A stretch of DNA of 6,766 nt from Candidatus Zixiibacteriota bacterium. GTDB taxonomy: Bacteria > Zixibacteria > MSB-5A5 > GN15 > JAAZOE01. Position numbers and translations under genes: made by a program. How positions within the stretch are numbered: the stretch's first letter is position 1; the number at the start of each line of letters is the position of its first letter. Below are positions 1-4,770 of this stretch, piece by piece. The notes beneath the pieces were generated by a model. That model searched no databases, was not told where the DNA came from, and saw only the letters and a program-made list of their open reading frames with translations. The stretch covers positions 1 to 6,766 of the forward strand of contig JAAZOE010000208.1 in assembly GCA_012797915.1 (NCBI GenBank), given 5' to 3'.

Positions 1-2
1 AC

Positions 3-173
3 CGGGGCGTGACCCTCCGCGACATAGAAATCCTGAACCGTTCTTCCGGCGGTCCGTATGTCAAACTGCCGCCGCCGATGGCGGCTGCCCTCACCGGCCG
101 ACGGATACTGATATCAATCTCTTACTCCGGCCGCCAAGCGCTGGCGACCGCGATGATTGTCGACGAGGACACG
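3..173 (+). other. Coding-like open stretch upstream of pyrE, identity unknown
   Basis: This stretch has no stop codon in the pyrE frame and stays open to the left window edge. By hand count about 42 of its 57 codons end in G or C, against about 35 and 30 in the other two forward frames. That bias suggests translation in this frame, either as the tail of an upstream gene or as an N-terminal extension of PyrE. The other two forward frames contain stops, including TGA at 10-12, which could end an upstream gene. I do not recognise the peptide. A perfect six-base inverted repeat with a three-base loop lies at 71-85 but has no T tract. In-frame ATGs occur at 78 and 153, but neither gives a better PyrE start than 174. 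Confidence 0.3.
165..168 (+). promoter_or_regulatory. Ribosome binding site that sets the pyrE start
   Basis: GAGG lies five bases before the ATG at 174. The protein starting there has the normal length and N-terminus of a Thermus-type orotate phosphoribosyltransferase. This favours 174 over the earlier in-frame starts at 9, 78 and 153. Confidence 0.6.
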
Positions 174-752
174 ATGACCAACGATGAGATTCTGCAGATT
201 TTTTATGACAGTAAAGCCATGCTTTCGGGCCATTTTCTTTTGACCTCCGGACGGCACAGCGACGTCTATTTTGAGAAGTTCACGATTTTACGCCAGCCGC
301 CGTATGTGGATAAACTCTGTCGGCTGATGGCCGACCATTTCCGCGGCGACCGGGTGGAGCTGGTGGTCGGACCGACCGTGGGCGGGGTCATCATCGCCTA
401 TGAAACGGCCAAGAATCTGGGGACGGACGCGATTTATGCCGAAGCCGGCGAGGACGGCAAGTCCCGCATCTTTAAGCGCGGATTTTCCATCGAACCGGGG
501 ACGCGGGTGCTGATCGTCGATGACATCCTGACCACCGGACGATCGGTCCAGGAAGTGATCAACCTGTGCCGATCGTATCAGGCCGAAATCGTCGGCCTGG
601 GGGTCCTGCTGGATCGCTCCGGCGGCGCGGTGACCTTCGATGTCCCGCTGAAACCGCTGGCCACGGTGGCGGCCAAGAGCTGGGACCCGTCGGAATGTCC
701 CCTCTGCGCCAAAGGTATGACCCTGACGCAGCGCGGCAGTCGCAAACTGTGA
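174..752 (+). CDS. pyrE: Orotate phosphoribosyltransferase (Thermus-type PyrE)
   Basis: This 192-residue cytosolic enzyme transfers the phosphoribosyl group of PRPP to orotate, giving OMP in de novo UMP synthesis. The N-terminal segment around residues 18-30 (SGHFLLTSGRHSD) matches the orotate-binding start of the family. GPTVGG is at 66-71, and the flexible-loop region with basic residues (KSRIFKRGF) is at 96-104. The type I phosphoribosyltransferase PRPP motif VLIVDDILTTGRS is at 112-124. DRSGG at 147-151 and the CPLC pair at 175-178 are typical of the Thermus-type branch, whose members are about 180-200 residues long. The start at 174 is chosen for its GAGG site and family length, although the frame stays open upstream. 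The beta-barrel gene begins 19 bases after the stop, so the two are probably co-transcribed. No pyrF is visible. Confidence 0.95.
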   Translation: MTNDEILQIFYDSKAMLSGHFLLTSGRHSDVYFEKFTILRQPPYVDKLCRLMADHFRGDRVELVVGPTVGGVIIAYETAKNLGTDAIYAEAGEDGKSRIFKRGFSIEPGTRVLIVDDILTTGRSVQEVINLCRSYQAEIVGLGVLLDRSGGAVTFDVPLKPLATVAAKSWDPSECPLCAKGMTLTQRGSRKL

Positions 753-771
753 CCGAGAACGTGAGGAGCGC

Positions 772-1419
772 ATGAAAACATCGTTTGGTATCGTCGTCAC
801 CCTGGCCGCGCTGGCCCTGCTTGCTGCGGCTCCCGCGGGCGCAGAACGATTCGATCCGACCTTGTTGGGGTATGGGGGCAAACTCGCCGTCAACATCACC
901 AACGTTTCCAATCATCCCGACAAGACCAACAGCCGCACCACTTACTCGTTCGGCGCGCTGGTGAATTACCCGCTCACCCGGATGCTTGATTTTCAAATGG
1001 AACTGTTGATCGCCGGCCGCGGGTACTCCATTCCCAACACCCCGGTGTACGATACCGCCGACAATCTGCTGGGAACGGCCGACGCCATCGCCATCCTGCA
1101 GTATCTGGAAATCCCCTTTCTGGTCAAGTTGTCGCCGGCCGAAGGCAAATACCGTCCGTATCTGGTTGGCGGCGGATACGCCGCCTTCCTGGTGCGGAAT
1201 AAACTCCGCCTGAACGACGGCCTTTACCAGATCGATTTCGACCTGAACAACACCAACGACCTCGATATCGGCGGTATCGCCGGCGTCGGGATCGACATGA
1301 AGATGGGAAAAGGATGGTTCTTTTTCGAGGCCCGGTACGAGCAGGGGGTGATGTCGGTGATCAAAGATGAATCGTATCGCAGCCACGCCCTTTCCTTCCA
1401 GGCCGGCTGCTGGTTCTGA
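772..1419 (+). CDS. Outer-membrane beta-barrel protein (porin-family/OMP_b-brl type)
   Basis: This 215-residue protein has a clear Sec signal peptide: lysine at residue 2, a hydrophobic core at about 6-20, and likely cleavage after A24 in the AGA-E context. The mature part alternates polar and apolar residues in short strands, with Gly/Tyr-rich turns. YLEIPFLVKL at 111-120, followed by a PYLVGGGY strand at 129-136, is the pattern of the eight-strand OMP_b-brl family. The chain ends in Trp-Phe, and a C-terminal Phe is the usual BAM-recognition signal. It should therefore sit in the outer membrane. Its cargo or partner is unknown, and this family has many functionally undefined members. GAGGAG at 763-768 lies just before the ATG. 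It follows pyrE by 19 bases with no terminator-like hairpin seen between them. The family call is fairly firm; any specific transport role would be speculation. Confidence 0.8.
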   Translation: MKTSFGIVVTLAALALLAAAPAGAERFDPTLLGYGGKLAVNITNVSNHPDKTNSRTTYSFGALVNYPLTRMLDFQMELLIAGRGYSIPNTPVYDTADNLLGTADAIAILQYLEIPFLVKLSPAEGKYRPYLVGGGYAAFLVRNKLRLNDGLYQIDFDLNNTNDLDIGGIAGVGIDMKMGKGWFFFEARYEQGVMSVIKDESYRSHALSFQAGCWF

Positions 1420-1487
1420 TCCCATGTTCCACCGGGGCTGCGGCTAAGCAAACGCCGCCCCTCGCCAAATTATTACCAAGAGTTCGT

Positions 1488-1513
1488 AGTGGCCGACCGG
1501 TGTGTCGGCCATT
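1488..1513. terminator. Hairpin in convergent gap, probable terminator
   Basis: Arms 1488-1497 and 1504-1513 pair over ten positions, including one G-T wobble. The core is ggccgac against gtcggcc, around a six-base loop. It lies 68 bases after the beta-barrel gene stop, between convergent genes. There is no T tract on either side, so it may act with the neighbouring hairpin or through Rho, or only protect 3' ends. Confidence 0.5.
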
Positions 1514-1535
1514 CGCTATTCGGATTAAGACGTGC

Positions 1536-1561
1536 GCGGTCGGGAATCCCTTCCCGACCGC
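1536..1561. terminator. Strong 11-bp hairpin, probable bidirectional terminator
   Basis: Arms 1536-1546 and 1551-1561 are perfectly complementary over eleven bases (gcggtcgggaa against ttcccgaccgc), with a four-base TCCC loop. It ends 18 bases from the stop of the minus-strand transglutaminase-like gene and sits 22 bases from the first hairpin. It therefore most likely ends transcription of that gene and perhaps of the pyrE transcript. No clear T run follows on either strand, so classic intrinsic termination is not certain. Confidence 0.55.
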
Positions 1562-1579
1562 ATAGTCGTTACCTGAAGA

Positions 1580-3160
1580 TTACCACCACACCTGCGTATC
1601 GCCGTCCAGCGTGAATATCCGTTCCTCGCGGTCGGAATCCTTCCCCGTCAGCCAATACAGCCCCCCCGTTGGCGCCTTGTCGAACGTCACCGCTCCCTTG
1701 TCGTCGGCCTGGATCTTGCCCACCGACTGCCAACCGTCGCGCCAGTAGGATAACTCGTACTCCGTGCCAGGGGTCAGGAAGGCTTTGGCCGTCCCATCGG
1801 TGGAGGCCTCCAACTGCCGTTTGGTGGTGGCGATCAGGGTCACCAAAGTCGTCTTCGCCTCGTCGCCGATGAGGGCCGTCTGCGTGCCATCGCCGTGCAG
1901 GATAAACGCCGGTCCCGCCGGGACGATTTTCTCGTTGAGATAGAACGCCGGCAGGTACGCGATTTCCGGGGCCATGGCGGTGAACGTGACCGTTTGGCCC
2001 GCTATCTGTCCCCAGTGAATCGGCGTCCACTCCCCGGAATTGAACACGCAAATATAGGCGATATCGACCGAATCCGGGACTTCCCGGGTCAGCGTCACCG
2101 CCACGTCGCACACCTTGCCGTAATCGGCGGTGACGTCGATATAATTCTTGCCAGCCAGCCAGCCGGGAAGTTTCTCCTGTTTGTGTTTCTGAAACACCAG
2201 GTTGTCGGGATTCTTGCCGTACATCTTGCGGTACACCTTGGCGAATTTGTTGGCCAGCCCGTACTCGCCCGGATTGGCCTCGGCTCCCATGAACGGCACC
2301 ACCTTGCCGCCGGGGACCAAAATCGCGTTCCAGGCATGGTTGTTGCCGGCATCGGCCCAGGCGGGGGTGTAATCGCTGGTCACCGCCAGGCCGTTGGCCC
2401 GCATGGCGAAGATGGTCAGGTTGGTCATGTCCTCACACCGCCCCTTGCCCTTGGCCATCATCTCCGCCATCCCCTGATCGGTCGGATGGAAATAATACCG
2501 GGGATCGAACCCGAACCAGGTCATGATATCCTTGTTGATCAACCGCGCCGCCTCGGTCGGATCGCTTGGGTTGGTCATCTTTCCCGGCAGGTCGGCATAC
2601 TTGTCCCAGAACACCGGCCGCCAGTTTTCCAGCGGCTCGTTACTGCCGCGATAGGGGAGAACGTATTGGCAGAATTGATCGAAACTCAAATGTTTGGCCC
2701 ACGGTTTTTCCTTCCAAGCCCGAAACGCATAGTCGATATGCTCGATCAGATAATCGGCCGTGATGTTCTGCAGATCATCGATCACATCCTTCTTCTTGTA
2801 GTCCAGCGTCCCGTGCTTCTTCTCCAGCGTGTCGTACGACGCCGTCAGGACGTCATAGCTCGGGTAAACGAGTGGGTCGAAATCGATCACGTTTCCGGCG
2901 GTGTCCTTGAGGCTGTAGGTCACGTAGCTGTGCCCCTCCATGTTCCCGACCAGGAAATAGGCGGCCATGAATTTCAGCGTGTCGCCGGAGGCCGCATAGT
3001 GCGTCAGTACCTTCTCCAGTTCGCCCCGATTGGTCCCGGCCGAATCGAGGGCGGCCATGATATCGGGTGGATAGGCCGGTTTTGCCGGCGGATCGGCGGC
3101 CAAGGCGACCGCGACCGACAGGATCATCACGGGAAGAAAAAACCAACGATGTGCTCTCAT
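1580..3160 (-). CDS. Secreted transglutaminase-like (papain-fold) protein
   Basis: This 526-residue exported protein has a signal peptide at about 1-22 (MRAHRWFFLP, then a hydrophobic run ending ALAA-D). An alpha-helical N-terminal part runs to about 225. The transglutaminase core follows: GKGRCEDMT carries the nucleophile candidate C242, and NNHAW carries H275. The usual third residue, Asp, is not seen; the matching segment reads PFMGAEANP with E294. From memory, secreted Bacteroidetes-type homologues have a similar GAxE segment. After about 350 come two probable beta-sandwich regions, ending in RIFTLDGDTQVWW (514-526), a tail I also associate with that group. The likely setting is the periplasm or cell surface, acting as a peptidase or amide-bond enzyme, or as a binding protein if inactive. 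Substrate is unknown. It stands alone, with its own probable promoter and a strong hairpin just behind the stop. GGGGGT upstream of the ATG may serve as ribosome binding site. Confidence 0.8.
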   Translation of the reverse strand: MRAHRWFFLPVMILSVAVALAADPPAKPAYPPDIMAALDSAGTNRGELEKVLTHYAASGDTLKFMAAYFLVGNMEGHSYVTYSLKDTAGNVIDFDPLVYPSYDVLTASYDTLEKKHGTLDYKKKDVIDDLQNITADYLIEHIDYAFRAWKEKPWAKHLSFDQFCQYVLPYRGSNEPLENWRPVFWDKYADLPGKMTNPSDPTEAARLINKDIMTWFGFDPRYYFHPTDQGMAEMMAKGKGRCEDMTNLTIFAMRANGLAVTSDYTPAWADAGNNHAWNAILVPGGKVVPFMGAEANPGEYGLANKFAKVYRKMYGKNPDNLVFQKHKQEKLPGWLAGKNYIDVTADYGKVCDVAVTLTREVPDSVDIAYICVFNSGEWTPIHWGQIAGQTVTFTAMAPEIAYLPAFYLNEKIVPAGPAFILHGDGTQTALIGDEAKTTLVTLIATTKRQLEASTDGTAKAFLTPGTEYELSYWRDGWQSVGKIQADDKGAVTFDKAPTGGLYWLTGKDSDREERIFTLDGDTQVWW

Positions 3161-3204
3161 GTTACCCCCGGGGAATGGGCAAGGTAAAGTCTATTATCGT
3201 CGTA

Positions 3205-3233
3205 ATTTGATACCTCGGGCCGGCCTTTGTCAA
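3205..3233 (-). promoter_or_regulatory. Probable sigma70 promoter of the transglutaminase-like gene
   Basis: Read on the minus strand, a perfect TTGACA (3233-3228) is followed after 17 bases by TCAAAT (3210-3205), four of six matches to the -10 consensus. Transcription would start near 3198, leaving a leader of about 38 bases before the ATG at 3160. A GATAAT at 3198-3193 is a second -10-like element but lacks a spaced -35. In the rest of the divergent gap (3161-3386) I see no clear promoter for the plus-strand small gene. Confidence 0.4.
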
Positions 3234-3371
3234 GCGATATTCCGGCACGGCGGGGACGTAAACCCCCGGTTTTCCGCCCCGGCCGCGAAGAAGACAAGAA
3301 TGGAGCAATCGCTGAAACAACCCGACCGAGGAATCCGTATGGTATCGAAGACGGGTCGCGCCAATTGAGCG

Positions 3372-3377
3372 GGAGGT
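3372..3377 (+). promoter_or_regulatory. Ribosome binding site of the 52-residue small gene
   Basis: GGAGGT, close to a full anti-Shine-Dalgarno match, lies nine bases before the ATG at 3387. It is the main non-composition evidence that this short reading frame is translated. Confidence 0.6.
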
Positions 3378-3386
3378 TATGAGACC

Positions 3387-3545
3387 ATGAAGAAGAAAAA
3401 TCTGGGGTATTTGGGCTTCCTCGGCCTTTTGGGATTCACCGGCATCCTCGGTTCGCTTACCGGCATCGATGTCCTGTACGGACTCTATGGCCTGTTCGGT
3501 TTCTATGGTTTCTTCGGCCTCTTTGCGATACCCGACAGGGCATAA
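3387..3545 (+). CDS. Small glycine-triplet hydrophobic membrane protein, function unknown
   Basis: This 52-residue protein starts with a basic head (MKKKN). It continues with an almost wholly apolar stretch, residues 6-48, long enough for two membrane passes with a turn near G26-D28, and ends in a short charged tail (PDRA). Glycine occurs at residues 7, 10, 13, 16, 19 and 22, then 26, then 32, 35, 38, 41 and 44: a spacing of three in each half. The spacers are nearly all Leu, Phe, Tyr or Ile. Glycine codons vary (GGG, GGC, GGA, GGT), so this is not a simple DNA repeat and points to selection on the protein. A strong ribosome binding site precedes it. I recall other small bacterial and archaeal proteins with LGFLG strings but cannot name a family with confidence. 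It is transcribed away from the transglutaminase-like gene and towards the DUF457-type gene. No role can be inferred beyond membrane insertion. Confidence 0.75.
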   Translation: MKKKNLGYLGFLGLLGFTGILGSLTGIDVLYGLYGLFGFYGFFGLFAIPDRA

Positions 3546-3569
3546 GACGCAGGTCTGGTTCGGAATGAA

Positions 3570-3587
3570 TCCCCGCCGAAGCGGGGA
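3570..3587. terminator. Hairpin after the small gene, possible terminator
   Basis: A perfect seven-base stem (tccccgc against gcgggga) with the stable tetraloop CGAA begins 25 bases after the stop of the small gene. No T run follows it. It lies in a gap between convergent genes, where a terminator is expected. Confidence 0.45.
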
Positions 3588-3609
3588 CGAATGAGAAGCT
3601 TGACCTTGT

Positions 3610-3638
3610 CCAGGGGTGCCCCGGCCCCCTGGGCCGGG
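3610..3638. other. Two overlapping, mutually exclusive hairpins
   Basis: Arms 3610-3616 and 3626-3632 (ccagggg against cccctgg) can pair over seven bases. Arms 3620-3626 and 3632-3638 (cccggcc against ggccggg) can also pair over seven. The arms interleave and share bases 3626 and 3632, so only one full stem can form at a time. Four A residues follow on the plus strand. A weaker five-base stem lies at 3647-3660. The place, 35 bases beyond the DUF457-type gene end, suits a terminator or 3'-end structure for either convergent transcript. A switch function is not shown. Confidence 0.35.
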
Positions 3639-3673
3639 AAAAGACGCGATCGTCGGATCGTAAACAACCTGAC

Positions 3674-4327
3674 TTACCTCGCCACCCGGTGCCGGTCGAT
3701 CCAGTACCCCCACATCACGAACACCCACGCCGCCAAACCGACCTCGCCGATAATCTTCGGATTATCCGGAGGCGGCGGACCGAAATAATTGGCCATCGTT
3801 ATCCCGACCAGCACGAACGCCAGCGCCCAGAACGCAATCGCCCCGATTTTATCTTTGGCGCGGGATGTTTTCAGGAAATAATAGATGCCCAAACCGAACA
3901 TGGCCAGTTCCACGATCAAACTGCCGTAGAATGAATTCCACAATCCCCAGCCGAAATAGGCGTTGACCCCCGGCGCCAATTGCAAATCAGGCCGATGGGT
4001 AATCAGATCCAGCACCCAGTGCGAAAGTACGACTCCGCCCAACACCACCGCTCCCTTGCGCGACTGGCGGAACCAGAAATAGATTAGCGCGAACAGCACC
4101 GCCCAGACCAGCACTCCGGCCAGGCTGTGCGTATATGGGTAATCGAGGAATTTCAGCGGAGTGACAACGGTATTCCCCGGCTCGACCCGGACATGTTCGA
4201 TTCCCAGAAGCAGGAAGATCGGCCAGAGCAAGTCGATAAACTGGGTGGCCAGAAGCAGCGTCCCCAGACTGACTCTGGGGGCAAACTTCTTCGCCCCCAA
4301 CCCCACCGCCATATGACCAAGGAACAT
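3674..4327 (-). CDS. Multi-pass membrane protein, YdjM/DUF457-like putative metal-dependent hydrolase
   Basis: This 217-residue integral membrane protein has about five or six hydrophobic segments, near residues 21-42, 68-86, 93-110, 130-152, 163-180 and 193-210. Conserved-looking polar residues sit at their edges: GH at 4-5, D32 in FIDLLWP, TH at 66-67, and SHWVLDLITHRPD at 102-114. The last stretch (H103, D107, H111, D114) resembles the histidine/aspartate pattern of the YdjM/DUF457 family (LexA-binding inner-membrane putative hydrolases). Family members are called putative metal-dependent hydrolases because of these residues; a substrate is not established. AGGAG lies nine bases before the chosen ATG. 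An ATG eight bases further upstream is in another frame and too close to that site. It follows the 124-residue orphan gene by 62 bases and may be the last gene of the nadB-guaA transcript. Confidence 0.7.
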   Translation of the reverse strand: MFLGHMAVGLGAKKFAPRVSLGTLLLATQFIDLLWPIFLLLGIEHVRVEPGNTVVTPLKFLDYPYTHSLAGVLVWAVLFALIYFWFRQSRKGAVVLGGVVLSHWVLDLITHRPDLQLAPGVNAYFGWGLWNSFYGSLIVELAMFGLGIYYFLKTSRAKDKIGAIAFWALAFVLVGITMANYFGPPPPDNPKIIGEVGLAAWVFVMWGYWIDRHRVAR

Positions 4328-4356
4328 ATCGTCATTCTCCTCTATTCGTCGACGAT

Positions 4357-4382
4357 GGCATCAGGAAAGGATTCCTGACGCC
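4357..4382. terminator. Hairpin between the orphan gene and the DUF457-type gene
   Basis: A perfect seven-base stem (tcaggaa against ttcctga, loop AGGA) is extended, after one A-C mismatch, by three more G-C pairs (ggc against gcc). It lies just past the stop of the minus-strand orphan gene. Read on the minus strand no T run follows, so it may only weaken read-through or stabilise the upstream message. Confidence 0.4.
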
Positions 4383-4389
4383 GCGCTAA

Positions 4390-4764
4390 TTATTGTTTCC
4401 TTAAATAGTCGACAATGATCCCAATGTCTGAGTGTCCTATTCCCTTTTTCTCATAGGGCAATTCCGAGTCTTTCCCTTTGACAAACCCCTCTAGTATTTT
4501 TCGCGATTGAATCTTTATTCCATTCCGTTTCTGGACGTATATCGCCGCCATTACCTTCGGTTTGCCATCCTCTCGTAGATTCAAATGAATCGCAAAGGGC
4601 TTCCCGCCTTTGGTTGCTTTGGGGACGATATCGGAGCACTCTTCCAATATTCTGCATAAGAGTGCGTTAAGAACATCTTTGTCATCCTTCGCCAGACAAT
4701 TGCAGTGGGTTAAAATATCGGCTGGCCGGACACTGCCTGTATCGATCTTTTTTATCCAATCCAT
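4390..4764 (-). CDS. Orphan 124-residue protein, AT-rich gene
   Basis: I do not recognise this protein. It is soluble-looking and lysine-rich, with no signal peptide or membrane segment. A helical N-terminal half has three cysteines at 21, 23 and 37 and one at 43. A beta-rich middle (about 55-80, AIHLNLREDG then VMAAIYVQKR) and a basic tail follow. By hand count 164 of 375 bases are G or C (about 44%), against 34 of 60 in a sample of guaA. The codons also end in A or T far more often than in the neighbours. This suggests recent acquisition. The ATG lies six bases after the guaA stop, and its GAGG site overlaps that stop, so translation is probably coupled to guaA. The start is supported by this site. 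No toxin, antitoxin or restriction motif is evident. Confidence 0.7.
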   Translation of the reverse strand: MDWIKKIDTGSVRPADILTHCNCLAKDDKDVLNALLCRILEECSDIVPKATKGGKPFAIHLNLREDGKPKVMAAIYVQKRNGIKIQSRKILEGFVKGKDSELPYEKKGIGHSDIGIIVDYLRKQ

Positions 4765-4770
4765 ACGACC

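Noticed and set aside
71..85. Perfect six-base inverted repeat upstream of pyrE as a terminator
   Set aside because: There is no T tract, and it lies in a stretch with coding-like third-position bias, so it is probably a by-product of GCC/GGC codons.
559..1425. A 288-codon minus-strand frame across pyrE and the barrel gene
   Set aside because: It spans two well-supported plus-strand genes and has no motif of its own.
1895..3187. A 430-codon open frame on the plus strand, antisense to the transglutaminase-like gene
   Set aside because: Long antisense frames are common opposite GC-rich genes. The minus-strand protein has a signal peptide and catalytic motifs, while this one has none.
3300..3368. 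A 22-codon frame before the small gene, as a possible leader peptide
   Set aside because: No convincing ribosome binding site precedes it, and it shows no run of one amino acid or attenuator-like hairpin after it.
3162..3728. A 188-codon minus-strand frame covering the small gene and both hairpin gaps
   Set aside because: It overlaps the end of the DUF457-type gene, runs through hairpin structures and gives a low-complexity peptide without recognisable domains. The plus-strand 52-residue frame has a better ribosome binding site and a clear protein pattern.
4357..4382. Hairpin near the AT-rich gene as an attachment site of a mobile element
   Set aside because: I could not find a matching copy at the guaA end of the gene, so a plain 3'-end hairpin is the simpler reading.
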